From assembly GCA_032164245.1 (NCBI GenBank), contig JAVMKO010000009.1:82068712-82132711 (forward strand): a stretch of 64,000 nt of DNA, written 5' to 3'. The position numbers and the translations under genes were made by a program. The notes beneath the pieces are model-generated. The model ran no database searches. It was given only the letters and a program-made list of their open reading frames with translations, and was not told the origin of the DNA. The DNA is from Sternotherus odoratus. Taxonomy: Eukaryota; Chordata; Testudines; Kinosternidae. Below, in pieces: positions 1-12,759 of this stretch (position 1 is the first letter of the stretch; each line of letters opens with the position of its first letter).

Positions 1-130
1 ACTTCCTGGCCTAAAGAACGGTGTAACATTCCTGTGCAATGTTAAACAGCTATCGCGTTCCACCCCAGAGATGGCTGCATTTCAATGGGAGTGAAGAGAC
101 TCATGAATGGGATGGGACAAGCATTATGTA
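1..130 (+). repeat. Unclassified dispersed repeat, copy 1
   Basis: The stretch from ACTTCCTG through TTCCACCCCAGAGATGGCTG is similar to 17974-18110 in this window (ACTTCCTG...TTCCACTCCAGAGGTAGCTG). I believe this is a common turtle interspersed repeat but cannot name its class. It is probably cut by the window edge. Confidence 0.5.
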
Positions 131-639
131 CACACGTAAGTGTTCTGTGGGTACACTAGAGAGAGAGGGTGTGAGAGTATATTGCACCCCCAGAGACACA
201 CACACAATGGAAAGGGAGAAATGGAGAAAGGGCCAGGCAGAGGTTCGGAGAACAGAATGGGTGGAGTCCTGGCCCCACTGAAGTCAATGGGAGTTTTGCC
301 ATTCACTTCGACAGGCCATAGGATTTCAGGATTTCATCCCAGGAGTGTAGTTTGCAACACACTAGTAAGCCCATCAATTTAAAGTTATCACCATGTGTCA
401 CAGAGACAACCCATACCTGCCAATATGGGGGAGGAGCGAGGGGCAGAGATGCTCATTGCAAGACAAACAGCAAATCTGGGGGTGGGGGTGGGGGTAGAGA
501 TGTGACCCCACATGACCCCTCCCCCAATGTGTCGCCTCTTATGTGGCACAATACAGGACAAGATGGTCTGGAGCATCCCCTCTCTCACTCTCGCGGGGAT
601 GGCATAGCTGTTTTCCTGGTTGGTAGTCCTAGTATAATT
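131..639. other. No gene seen
   Basis: Short open frames only, with no family resemblance. A G-rich run at 478-495 is the only compositional feature. Confidence 0.5.
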
Positions 640-1437
640 GAGCTATAGACAACAACATGAAATTCAACAAAGACAAATGTAAGGAGCTACACCGAGGGAA
701 GAAAAATCAAATACACAAACACAGAATGGGGATAACTGACTTGGTAGAAGTGTCTGGGCGTTGTGTGTTACAACCGCAACATGAGTCAGCAATGTGATGC
801 CGTTGCAAAAAAAAGCAAATGGGATTTTAGGTTGCCTTAGCAGAGGCATAGCATACAAATCACAGTACTGCTCTATTCGGCGCTGGCCAGGCCTAGCCCG
901 GAGTGCTGAGTAATTTTGGTCACCAATGTACAGAAAGGATGTGGAGAAATTGGCCAGATGATTCTGGAGACAAAGATGATCAAAGGGATGAAATGCAGCC
1001 ATCTGAGCAAAGGCTAAAGGAACTGGATATGTTCAGCTGGAAAAGAGGAGGTTGGGGACGGGGACGGGGACGGGGATGGGGGTGTGTGTGCATGAGAGCG
1101 GTCTTCAAATACTTGAAAGGCTGCCATAGAAAAGATGGAGAAAGGTTGTTCTCTCTTGCCACAGAGGGCAGGACAAGGGTTCAAATGACAGCCCAGCAGA
1201 TAGAGATTAAATCTCAGGAAAAACTTCCAAACTGTAAGAACAGTTGGACAATGGAACGGACCTGACTCCAGACATCTTGGAAGCTCTTTCACTGGAGGCT
1301 GGATGTGTGTGTCTTTCAAAAGGAGTCTGGATAGCCACCTGTCTTGGGTGGTTTAGACACAACCAAACTGCATCTTGGCAGGGGTTAGACCAGATGATCC
1401 CGGCGGTCTCTTCTAAATCTATGATTCTATGGTCTTG
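640..1437 (+). mobile_element. CR1 LINE, 3' end fragment
   Basis: Several CR1 3' landmarks occur in order: AACATGAAATTCAACAAAGA (657), a segment ending GATGTGGAGAAATTGG (938), and a tail GATGATCCCGGCGGTCTCTT followed by TCTATGATTCTATGG at 1415-1433, the typical short terminal repeat. No reverse transcriptase frame is intact. A (GGGGAC)n expansion sits inside at 1054-1079. Confidence 0.85.
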
Positions 1438-4117
1438 AGCAATTTCACACTTCACTCCAGACCACTGTTTTACCCCAGTGACCACCAAGCCCTCTTTCCA
1501 CCTCATTTACTGCTATTCTGGTACTGTTATTGTTGTTATGTATCTTATGATACAGCCACACTGTACTAAGCTCCGGGGAGACACTGGAGTTTACACTGAA
1601 AAGTGGAGAAGCCAGTCCAACCTGAGTTCCCTATCAGCCCTGCCAGGAGAATCAAGTACCAGCGGAATTTCGAAGGGCAGTGGATGCAGGGTACAGGAGT
1701 TCTGAGTTCCCCTTCAGCCCTGGGCACTTCTTTCTCCTTCTGTGTACTAACCCTGTCTTGTTGGATTCAGGAAGAGTTGAAAACTGTAGTATTAGTCACA
1801 AGGACAAAGCTTTGAGCTGCGCCTGTGGCATTTTTAACACTGGTAGCTTAGTCCTACATTGCTTTCTTTTTTCAACTATAGGAGTTACCCAAAGAGACAT
1901 CCCCCGAAGTTCACTTTTTATCAGTGTGCCGAGCAGGCAGCATGATTAAGGGAACGTGTCATGTACCCGAATAAAGACTGATTCAACATTGTGTTTTCCA
2001 GAGTATTTTCCTGACCTGAATCATCCTGCCAGAAAAGGCTTGAGCAGTTTTAGGCTTCTCATATGTCCCTCTGTCACTCGACAAGATAGAAACAGCCACT
2101 TAAATAGAGACAGGAGATAGCCAGGCATTGATGAACTATTAGTCACCATCATCAGAAACAACTGAGCAGCAATAAATATAGAGAGGTGGCAGGACATCAT
2201 GCCGACATGCGCTACTACACACAGTAGTGTGAAGTGACTGACAAACAAATAAGGATACACTGATGACTTGGACTGCTGGACAAATTCAGCCTCCTCCAAT
2301 CGCTTACTGACCCATAATCGTTTCGCTTCCCTCCAGCTGGTTTTGGGAATTCTGCCCCTTGATTTGGAATAATCTGTGACAGCCGAGGACAGCTGCAGTA
2401 AACGTGCCCGAGGGCTTGTCATGTCAGGCCATGAACATTCAAGAGGGAATTTAGTGCTTAACATTATACCACTTTATTCAGGGCCCCATGCACAGTGCTT
2501 GGTGCCTCCCAAAATGTACTCGCAGCATTGAAATAAAAAATGTATGAATGCAGTGTTTTTATTCAAATTGCCAATGCCACAAAGACCAGTTGATACTCGC
2601 CCACAAGAGAAAACACACCTTTCAGCCAAAGATCTCCCGGGAAACATCCCTCCAGTTTTCAGTGCTTCCCTCACATCCCTTGTACAGCTGCAGTGAAAGC
2701 TGACCGCTACAGCATGCCTGGGAGGTGAAAGGACCAGGGCTCCGGAAAAAGGAAGGGTGTTCAGGGTCATAGAGCCCTCAAGGGAATCGCTCAGCCAGCA
2801 ACTCCTCACTCGAATGGAAGAAACTCCAGCTAGGGCATCTCTGCTAATCTCAGCTGCATCAGTGAAGTACATCCCAGTCACCGGGTCCCAAGCCAGTCTA
2901 GGATGTATAAACTCAGCCCCTTGAACTCCACCCAAAAGGTGAGGGGAGCAGCACAGTTCTTGCGGTCAGCCCATCCTTGCTGGGTCTGCAAGGCCATCAA
3001 ACACTGGGTGATTCCTTCCACAGCCCCAGCCAGTTTGGATGTGATGGAAACACTGAGTGCCATCCATACATTGAGCTCAGTGCTAGCCAGGGGTCCTGAC
3101 TGACTCTCCCTCTGGCCTTGAGCAGGAGAAGGGACAAAACCAGTCTCTGTTGTGACTTCCAGAGTGGAAGGGAAATTGCCCCAAACTTCCTTTTGGTCAC
3201 GCCCAGAAAGGGCTGAACAGAACCACTCAAGACTAACTTGAACTGCAAACTTCCCAACAAACCCTCATGGTCAGCAACCTCAAAGGACCCCACAGAACCA
3301 GCCGTGACGCCTTCCCTGTTCTCATCCAGCGCTAGGAGAAGATCATCACAATGCGGTGCTTACCCCCAAACCACAGTCTAAACCCACATAACCAGGATGA
3401 CTCTGGAAACTGCCAGAGGTGACCTACCATCACCTCCTCACTGATCTTCTCCAAAAACAACGTTAGTGAGGCAGGTCAATAATGGGTAAAACAGACAATG
3501 TGGTGGTTCCTTAACCAGAGCCGTACAAGAGCTACTCCACCGCGAGTGGGCAGATAGCCCAACCCCAGGGGGAGGCTGTCAGAAAACCCACCAAAAGAGA
3601 GCCCAGCACCTCCCTGCTGGCCTTCCCCAGCCAGAACATGTACCCAACTCCAAAGGGTGTGGCGCAAAAAGCACCCTTAGGACTTCTGGAGCCTCAGTGA
3701 ACAGACTGACCAGGACTCAAGCACAAGAAGTAGCCTTGTTCTGTCGAGGACACAGCACAATGGTGGTGTCTCCATGTGCGGTGTCCATGGAAGAAGCGAG
3801 ATCAATCCAGGTCTGAGTGGTGTTAGCCACAAAGCACCATGAAAACGCTTCCCGACAATGAGGACTGGACTCCGTAACAGACCAGAGGCAGCACAGGCTC
3901 CCCCGGCATAAACCACCCCAGGAGACCATGTGGATGATACAGCCAAGGAAAAACTGCATTTCTTTGCCTCCTCTACAGCCACAGTGCACTGTAGAAGTTA
4001 TATTTGCTGCACTCCATTCGATTCAGTCCTAGCTATCCAGCCCAGGGCACTCCAGCCATCTCCGTTCATCTGTAGAAAGCCAGACATAAGCCATGGTGAC
4101 ACATGGGAGCAAAGCCA
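1438..4117. other. No gene recognised
   Basis: Open frames here (for example minus 2935-2474, 153 codons) show no domain, splice pattern or family sequence that I recognise. I treat them as chance frames in moderately GC-rich intergenic DNA. Confidence 0.4.
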
Positions 4118-4185
4118 GTTGCTGTACAGATGTTTGTACAGCTGTTCTAAACCCCGAATGGAGCAGTCTGTGGGTTAGACTACAT
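4118..4185 (+). repeat. Local direct duplication, left copy
   Basis: About 68 bases from TTGCTGTACAGATGTTTGTA to GGTTAGACTACAT recur at 5851-5914 with few differences. The core contains a palindromic pair TGTACAGATGTTTGTACA. Confidence 0.7.
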
Positions 4186-4969
4186 TCTTCCTCTGAGCCA
4201 TCTGGAATCCCTCAGACTCCATCCAGCTAGGACAGCCTCCCTACCCTACAGCTCCTTCACAGCTGCAGGACAGGTGTGCTCCACCTCACATCACAGAAGG
4301 CAACAGTCAGCCCATGACACTTCCCACCCCGAGCACTAGATCCAGAGTGTGGCCGGCTGTGGGGAGTGAGTCAGAAGGTACCAAGATACTTATGGGATGC
4401 TTTCAGAACCAGATGTGGGGGAGGTACAGTAAGACTGGGAATAAGTTCATTAATGTACGTACAGCACAAAGACACTATATGGTCAGATGCCATCTAAGAA
4501 CCTAGATATGAATGTGGGAGACTCGGTGCTTAAAGGGGCTGGTGGGGAAGAGGGAGGCTGCAAGGGGTCACAGACCCAGTCAGACAAAGGCTGAGGGACG
4601 CACTCTAAGCACCGTTTCATCGACAATCTGCTACTCCCAGATTATGGGAGACAGCTTGAAGCACTGGGGCGAGGGGAGAGTAAAAACATAAAACCAAAGG
4701 AAAGGGGGGGGGAAGCTGAACAGGGATGGGAAGTGACTAGAATCAAGGATGGAATGGCCCAGCAGGACAGTGGAAATGAAGTGAAAGTGGAAAAATAGCA
4801 GACATGGAAAGAGGGGGAGCTGTAAACTCCTATACATCTGTCTTACTTCACTGGAATACTGCCAGGACTCTGCCCTCAGCCAGGGGAGATAGTCCCATTT
4901 TACTACCACGCCACCACCTGTTCTGCTCCCAAACCCCTTCCAAGCATGCTTTCCGCCCGGCACCCATTC

Positions 4970-5150
4970 ACTCCACCTGTTGCGGACATTTCAAACCTTT
5001 GACTGGTTGCTGATAGCCGACTGACATGGAGATTCAGGAGGGGGCTATAAATCAGCCCCTGCTTTGGGCATCCAAGTTTTTGTTCAATCGCTCTTTTCTA
5101 TTTCGGGCTTGGAGAAGAGAACCAAAGCCAGGAAAGCTTCCTGCCAAATA
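4970..5150 (+). promoter_or_regulatory. TATA-containing promoter or LTR-like candidate
   Basis: GGGGGCTATAAATCAG at about 5040-5055 resembles a TATA box. CACCTG E-box-like sequences lie upstream (4917, 4975). An AATAAA follows at about 5148. The TATA to poly(A) spacing could fit a degraded LTR or a real first exon, but no coding exon or second LTR is seen. Confidence 0.25.
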
Positions 5151-5850
5151 AAGCAGAGTGTGTGTGGGGCGGAGGGAAACACTGCTGCAAACCCACCCTG
5201 AATCAAGGGATTTCTAGTTCCTGAGAACAGTGGGGGTAAGACAGTGCATTTGAAACTTGTTCATTTGTATTATGGTTACTTTTCTCCCCTCAGAATTCTC
5301 CTTACAGTAGCAAGTGGACTGTCCATCCCTGTGACCACACACAACCCACCCCACTGCTCTAGGCCTACATAAGACAGAGCCCAAATCATTAAGATTTTCC
5401 TTATAGTTTATCATCTTGGTATTTCTGGCATTGTTTCCTTCCACTCAAGGATCTCAGACTGCAGTGCTTGAACTGTGAACTCTTGTGAACATGCTCCCAT
5501 GACAAAGGGCCATATTTTCACCCTTAATGTTCAGAGCTGGAAACCGCGGCAACGAAAGGCAAGCCTCTGATTTAAGTGACCTACCTAGAGCAAGGCTGAT
5601 GTAATTCTTTGCATCGGGCCCCAAGTCAGCAGTGGAACCAAGAGAGACGAGTCCTCTCGATTTTCAGTCCACTCTGTCTTTCCAAGGGCTCTTTATAAAG
5701 ACTCAAAAAGAACAAATAGTGGTGTTCATCTCCCTGCAGTGAGGCCACTTGGTACCGTTCATGGCCTGTGTCATTAGGATGAGTAGGCCGAACATACACG
5801 TGGACATAAACTTCCCCTATAGCCCACTATCCAGGGAGGAAGGAGAAAGT

Positions 5851-5914
5851 TGCTGTACAGATGTTTGTACAGCTGTACTAAACCTCAAATAGAGCAGTCT
5901 GTGGGTTAGACTAC
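5851..5914 (+). repeat. Local direct duplication, right copy
   Basis: This is the second copy of the 4118-4185 segment, 1.7 kb away in the same orientation. Differences include GTTCTAAACCCCGAATGG against GTACTAAACCTCAAATAG. Confidence 0.7.
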
Positions 5915-8900
5915 ATGTGTCCTGTGTCCTGCTGATGAGCTGATCATTCTCATTAGATTAATTAATTAAGCCATTGAGCACCCAATGAAGTCCACTCCAG
6001 GGAGAGACAGCTGGTCCTTAAAGAAGCAGAGTGCTGGGTCAGCTCCTGACTCCTGGCAATGAAATCGAGAGCACCGGTAACACTGCGCGCAGCCAGACAC
6101 GCCTCACAACACACAGGCCCAGCGTGGCCTACTCTAACGACACCCAGAGCCCAGCATGGACCCCGGCACCGACTGAGGGGTGGGAGGGCAAGGTAAAAGG
6201 AGTCCTCCCGTCCCAGGCTTCCTGTCCCACAGTGGCTACAGCACTGAAGGGCAGGACTACAACGCCACCTCCTTCTGCCCCTCACCATGGAGCTGGCTGG
6301 GCTCACAGGGGACAGCAAGCCCCTTGCCAGGGCTGTAGCTGCATCCTCCCACTGAGCCCTGGGGAACCGCAGGAGAGGTTGTGCCTCCTCTGGCACACAT
6401 TGCTTTCCGGCACCCCAGACAGGCAGGGTGTCTGCATGCCACCCAAGGGCATCAACAGACCCTGCAGCAAACAGTAATACACTGTGGATTTGTTCAAGGC
6501 TGCTGGTACCCAGGCAGGGAGGACTAGAAGGAGGAGGCAGCCACACCGGAGGTTAAAGGGAAGAAGATCTCAGCCAAGGGGCAGACTGAAGTAAGAAGCA
6601 GAGGGGGGCTGTGGACTGGGTCTGGGATGAGGAGCTAAGGTGCTTTGTGGGGGAGACTGGGATTAACAGGGCATCTAGAGCTAGCAGTCTCATTAACCAC
6701 CCAACCCTTATTCACACCCTGAGCACCGTCCATCCTGACAGAGGGTGGGGTCCTCTGCTCATGTAACTAATGGCGGCTGTGTGAACATGCAGACACACAA
6801 GAGGGCAGAATTAGGATTGCACAGGCAACCTTAATTCCGGCATTTGCTCCTTTTTGACGGCTTGACATTGCAACCTTAACAGTGCCCTTTTCGTGCCGTT
6901 TGTTCTCTGGAACTGTAATATAATATAACTGAGCACTGTATGCTGTCCTGCTGGGAGCATGTATCTGATGCACGTCAAAGATCTATTGCCCTGCTCTGAG
7001 TCATAGCACTGACCTTAGAGCCCAAGCTGGAAAAAGCACCCCAGTCTAACGACAGACTTCTCCATCGTTCTTGTCTCATATATCTACATTGATTTCAACA
7101 CTGTATCATATGCCTGGTGCATCTGTGAAATACAGCATCTGCCTCCCCCTGGTTTTGGCACATCCTCCTGCTCCCCCAACACCCCCCTTGTACGTCATTA
7201 TACTTATCATTATACAGTCACCATTTACAAAATTACTTTATCACATACAGGGTCAAATCCTGCTGGCTTACGTGAATAATCAATAGGCAGGGACCCTCTT
7301 CATGTTCTGTGTTTGTCTAGTGTCTAGCACACTGGGGCTCAGGTCTATGATCAGGGCTGTTCCCACCATCCAAATAATAAATTATGGCATAAGTAGGCCC
7401 CACTCCACTGTCTTTAGGGGAGTAGCACTTGAGTACGGCCAGCCTGGAACTGGTCCAACAGAACAGGCAGCAAGGCGAAGGCAGCTAGCACTCTGATAAC
7501 TATATTTTCAGTTGTTAGGTAGCAGTGATAACTGGAAGTTATGTATCCACATTAAAAATAACCAGCCCCAGGGCCTATCTTTGCTCCGACGGTCAAAAGG
7601 GATCAGCCTGCAGGGTTGACAGTGTATTTTTGGTTGCCCTAAATAATTGTCAGCATGTATGTCCTGCATTCTTTACATGGAAAATCGTAGCTGCAAAGCC
7701 CACGTTAGTGGGACCCAGTTGGGTGGATTAGACGCAAAGGTCACTCCCTGAATGGGTTTGGCTGCTTTTATTTCTAACTTTAGAGAAGTTTGTTTTGAAA
7801 TGAACTAGGCGGTCTCCTTTTTTCACTATAAAGGACAGGCTAATATTTAGTAACAACTTGAAGAAGTGCCCTAATCCCTTTGTCACACAGCCAGCATCGG
7901 GGGCTTAATTTCCATGGTGTTGGGATGGTAACTTAGTACACACAGAACAAGATCAAATGTCAATTCCCACCTGACTTGTTGCTGTCCAAACAGAGTCATT
8001 AAACAGAAATACCAGCTTTTATTTCTTCCAGGGTTAGAGCATCCTACTGTGTTCGTATGTATTTCGTTTTCATGAAAAAACTCTTTATTACTAACTGAGA
8101 AGTAAAAGTTGGCCCCTGTGGAGAGCTCTGGAGCCAGGACCGGGGGACCGATGCCTTTCCACACTCCTTACTCATCCCTCCAGCAGGCTGTGATGGCGAG
8201 GAGAGGCTCTGAAGGGAGCCAGATCCAGACCCATTTACCCGGAGAACAACTGGCCCAACAGGGATTGAGAATGAGCCAAAATGGGGAGCCACAGGGGTTC
8301 AAGAAGAGCTTGAAGAGAAATGGAGCCTCACTTCAAGGGGTAGGGGGTGCAGACCAAACAGTGAGCAATTCAGAAAGCATCATTTGTATGTAATGTCTCT
8401 ATCCTGCATGGGGGTGGGCGGTGGGAGGGGGAGCTCCTGTAAGAGTTCCCAACCCTCCAGCCACTGGAGGGTAAATGCCTATAATCCCCTTCTGGATTGT
8501 CACTTGGACAAAGGCAGAGATGGCAAGACATCTTGTGGGTTAAAAGCCAAATGCACTGGGAGGCAGACTCATTTCCTGGCTCGTTTAGTTCAGAAGAGGG
8601 ACGGATATTAAAAATAACCCGCTTTTGTTTTGTCTTCTGGTTGTCTGACAAGAAGTACGGCTGCTTTGAAAAGTTTTCATGCACCTCACAGAGGAGACTG
8701 TATGATCGCAAAAGCCTGCCATAAATCACTTCATTTTTAGGAAGCATGTTTGCAGTAGCAGTGGGCGGCCCAGCTGGGCTGCTTGCCATGGGCTGAGACC
8801 TTTTGAAAGGTCTCATAGTCCAGCTACATACCTTTTTTTCCTAGTGATGATCACGCCTTCCTATCATCTCACGCCAGCTCACATCCCCTCAACAACTTTT

Positions 8901-9369
8901 CCCTTTTATGGTGGTTTAAGTATCTGCTCACCTGCTTTTAGACCCCTGTGCTTATTAGTTAAAAACCAAACATCCTAACAAATGACAAGTGCACCTGGGT
9001 ACTTGGATGAATAGGACATGTGACCTGGAATCAGAAACAGCATCTTCACAATCGTCCGACACTTGGCAATTGTTAGCAACAGACCTACAGCTGTTCTTTT
9101 ACATTCCGACCCTTGCGACTGTAACCTTCCCAAAGGTTGGGTCCCACACTTCACCCAGCTGCATGGTAACCAGATGTCCCAATGTTCTCTTCTCTTCCTT
9201 AACAAACTCAGTGCGTGTCAGTGCGGCGTCCCTCGTGTGTATTAACACTCCTGCAGAGACCTCAGCATAGACCACACAGCTGGAGGTCCTGGCCCCATAG
9301 GAGCCCACAATCTGGTCACAGCGGCCTCTCCCTGGACAAGCCTGAGGACAAGGGTCCCCTGGGGTGGTC
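5915..9369. other. No gene recognised; one short dispersed repeat
   Basis: No coding family is visible. The stretch 7285-7390 (TGTCTAGTGTCTAGCACA onward, ending in AATAATAAAT) resembles the 3' end of the widespread CR1/L3-like sauropsid repeats. Confidence 0.4.
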
Positions 9370-9800
9370 AGCCCATGGAAGTGGTACCCCCTGTTTGTCC
9401 CCCAAATCCTATCCCACCGCCACTGTCCTGCCTCCTGAATTCCTACCCCCCAATCTCCCTCCTATGTCCTAGCCCATCTGCCACATGCAGTCCTGCCTCC
9501 CATCAATCTCCCACCTCATCTGCCCCGGTCTGTCTCTTTCCCCAGTCCTCCTACCTGACCGTGTCCTGCCCACTACACTATTTGCCCCTGGGGTCCTGTC
9601 TCCACCAGTGCCATGGCTTCCCTCTCGAGTGTCCTGCCCCATCTTCCCTCTGTTTTCCTAGCCCCCCATTTCCTAGTCTTCCCACCCCATTTGTCCCCCC
9701 AAGGTGTCTTGAACCCTATCCCCATCCATCCCTGTCCTGATCTCTCCCTGAGTCCTGGCCCCCATCCCCATCCTGGGTCCAATTTCCAGTCCCCTGTATA
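9370..9800. repeat. C-rich degenerate minisatellite
   Basis: The top strand is nearly purine-free, with imperfect repeats built on GTCCTGCCTCCCA, CCCACC and TCCCCCC modules of about 25-35 bases. It creates long open frames on both strands that are composition artefacts. Confidence 0.65.
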
Positions 9801-12580
9801 ATCCCCCATTGTTCCAACTATGTATAGTATGCCCCCTTCCCCCAGCCTCATATTTGGGATCCCCCACCCGGCCTGGTGCAGCTCCCCCACAACCCCTAAG
9901 AGTGACACCCAGAGGGGTTTGCTGGGGATGGGGAGGGCAGAGCCCAACAGGGGGAGCAGATGGAGGAACACACTGCTATATTTGCCACTCTGTCCCTCCA
10001 GGGAGGGACCTGCCCCAGGGGAGGAGAGGAGGAAGCCGTGGGGGGGGGGGGGTCTCTCTTGTCTGCCTGGGGCATTCCCTGGAACTCTGGGTGCTGATTT
10101 AAAAGGCTCGCTTAGTTCCCATCCATCTTTATACCAGGTGGCGGGGGAGGGGTCACTTACCCACCCCGGCCAGGTCTGTAGCCAGGTTGAGCGCCACAGC
10201 TGGAGCCAATCAGTGGGGATCAGACTTTAGGGGCGCCGTTCGTCCTCTGACCCCTAGGCTCCCCCAAAAATGTTACAAACCCAGCGCCCACATGATGGAA
10301 CTGTTCGTATGTGCAGGGCACGCTCTGTGCGGTAGGAGGGGGCGCCACACCGAGGTTAGGCCCAGGGAAGCAGATTTTCTTGAGCAGCCTCAGCCCCTCA
10401 CCAGTCAATATAGGCTTTGTACAGAGCACCTCACACCCACACGTTATTCTCATTACTCACTGCCAGCAAACCCCCGACACTTTCACAAGCCACCCAGAGA
10501 CAAGACACGGGACAACCACAGGGAGCGGTTTCTGGAGAAGAGACCAGGCAGGATGGTAGCGATTACTACACGCGATCCCTGAGCTAGCTATGTGAGCAAT
10601 CCCATTGAGGTCAATGAGACGACCCGTGCTGAAAGTTAAACCCGTGAGCCAGGGCTGGGTCAGGGCCTAAAATGGGAACATGACAAAAAAGTAACTAGAA
10701 CGGAGAGCAGCAGGGTAGTAAACCGAGGGACAACGAGCAGGCACAGACTGGAGAGGGACATTAGAGAAACAACACAAACTCATTAAACACAACTGCAGCT
10801 AGCTCTCAAACTACTGTCCAAATCAATCTGTTAGGGTCAGCTGTGTGTGAAAAACAGCCCTGCTAACTACTGGCAAGAGCCAAAGGAAACAGGCAAAAAT
10901 CTAAAACAGACGTGAAATAAATAACCTAACTTAAAACAATAAAAAAGGCACTCCCATGCCGTGGAAGGAGAGTTCAGCGAGCTAGCTGGTCTCTGGAAGG
11001 CATGCACAGAGCAACAGGAAAGAAGAGTGAGATTTCAGACAATGTATGTTATTCATTACTGGCAAGACATGTATGGCCCCACTAACCTACCTTTATTAAA
11101 ATATACCTATTGGGTCAGTACGCACTCTCAGACAGACTAAAGGAAGTCTGGAGTCACTGGAGTTAACCTGGATTTACACCAGTGATAAGAGAGGGTTGAA
11201 TTTGTCCCCCTTGACTTTGTATTCTGGACAAGACTTTTAGCTCGTCAGAGCGAGCTGAACAAGCATGGCTCCAGCAAGTTTGTCTGTCCTGACATCCAGC
11301 ACCCGAAATGCTGGGCAGAAGACTGGCTTATGAAAATATCCTCCTGCAGAAGGTAAAACACAAACGGAGAATATTCCAAGCCAACTGGAATGTGTGTCTG
11401 ATCTCCAGACACTGATGCCGGCACCCATACTGATCCAGGCTAAAGAAGAAAAGGGACACACATGGGCAAATTGAAAAAAATTAAAATAAAACTAAGCAAA
11501 TCATGGTCACATTCCCCAAACAGCAGCCAAGAGTGAGGGATAAAACATGGCAAAGTATTTCATTAGCTACCTGCTCATTCCATTAAAGACGATGTCCCCA
11601 AATTATTCTATGTACCCTGACAGGACTCAAGTTAACAGACCAGACTAACACAAGACTCAAAGATGCTTCAGGAACTCATGACAAGACACAGAAGGGCTGC
11701 TATTTTTATTATGCCTTTTAAAGAAAATATCTTCCAAAACATCATCTCAGCTCATCAGATATAAAAGGGTGATAGGCACAGGCTAGCAAATATTTTTGTT
11801 TACAATCATATAATTAATTATAATCCTTGCATGGAAATAATTTACTAACAAAAGCATTTTTTATAATCCATGATCTTGACAGACTTCAAGCTTATGTTCA
11901 CTTCACAGAACTCTTTCACTATGCACTGGGCGATCACGGTTTAGGCCCTTGGGTACAGAACTCTATCATGGAGTTCATCGTTAACCAGTGGGTTATTGTA
12001 CTGGATGATTTTGCTCATTTTGCCAAATGGTTCATTGTTGAAGGCAGCCAGCTAGCAGTAGGAATTCCAAGGCATGAACATTATGATGCTTATGAACTGT
12101 AAAAAAAGACCAGCACTTCCGAAAATCATAGTTGAAACCGCACACTTTTAATAGAAACCATCTCTGCCCCACTGGTGCTGTTGAGAGAGAGGTTGCATGA
12201 GCTAGGCAGTTTATCCAAATAAGTCATTTTATTTATAGACAGGGAGTGCACATTCCTGGACATCTGTTTTAAGTGTCCAGATTTTGTCCACAGTTGCACC
12301 AGTGATCATTGCTGCGTGTTTTATATCACTGGGTAATCTGTTTGCAGGAGTTTGGTGGAATGCATTAATGAGCCTCTGATAGATGGCCTGTGGTCTGCTT
12401 CACTGGGACAACTGCCAGTGAAGCCCTGTATTGCGGTGTTCTGTGTAACACAGCATGAAGTAGCAGCACACATGGAAGAGAGGGGACCAAACCTAGGTGG
12501 GGAGGGCGACAATAACACTGACCACGCTTCCAGCAGCTTCTCTTTCTCCCCTTCCCCACCAAGGTAATCTCCGTGAAAAC
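9801..12580. other. No recognised gene; one unexplained open frame
   Basis: Sequence is mixed GC-rich then AT-rich. A G run is at 10039-10051. Around 11110-11215 there is a dispersed-repeat motif (GGATTTACACCAGTGATAAG) common in sauropsid genomes. The open frame at 11827-12102 is listed separately. Confidence 0.4.
11827..12102 (+). other. Unrecognised 91-codon open frame
   Basis: The frame is uninterrupted in AT-rich DNA, where chance frames are usually short. It encodes a fairly hydrophobic, aromatic-rich peptide with segments such as IVNQWVIVLDDFAHFAKWFI and ends in TAA followed by AAAAAAG. No splice sites, Kozak context or family match is evident. It could be a relic of a processed gene, the antisense of something, or chance. 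I do not assign a function. Confidence 0.2.
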
Positions 12581-12759
12581 CAATATACTGGTTTTATATT
12601 GATGTAACCCCAGTGACCACTATGGAGTTACTCATTATTTATATTGGTGTAAAGGTAAGGAGAAGCAGGCTCAAGAGTCTCACACAAGTCTAGGAAAAGC
12701 AATAGACAATAGTTACAGTAACCTTGACAGAGGAGCGCAGGTAAACCTGAATCAGAATC
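12581..12759 (+). repeat. Local direct duplication, copy A
   Basis: From CCAATATACTGGTTTTATAT to CCTGAATCAGAATCAAT this is about 90% identical to 15611-15812. Relative to copy B it lacks about 18 bases between GCAGGTAAACC and TGAATCAGAATC, and lacks a few bases in the AGTCTAGG-AAAGCAATAG region. Confidence 0.8.

Noticed and set aside
2021..2935. Two consecutive minus-strand frames (147 and 153 codons)
   Set aside because: No recognisable domain, no splice-supported boundaries and no conserved motif; treated as chance.
9375..9971. Ser/Pro-rich plus frame and Gly/Trp-rich minus frame
   Set aside because: They are produced by a C-rich degenerate minisatellite.
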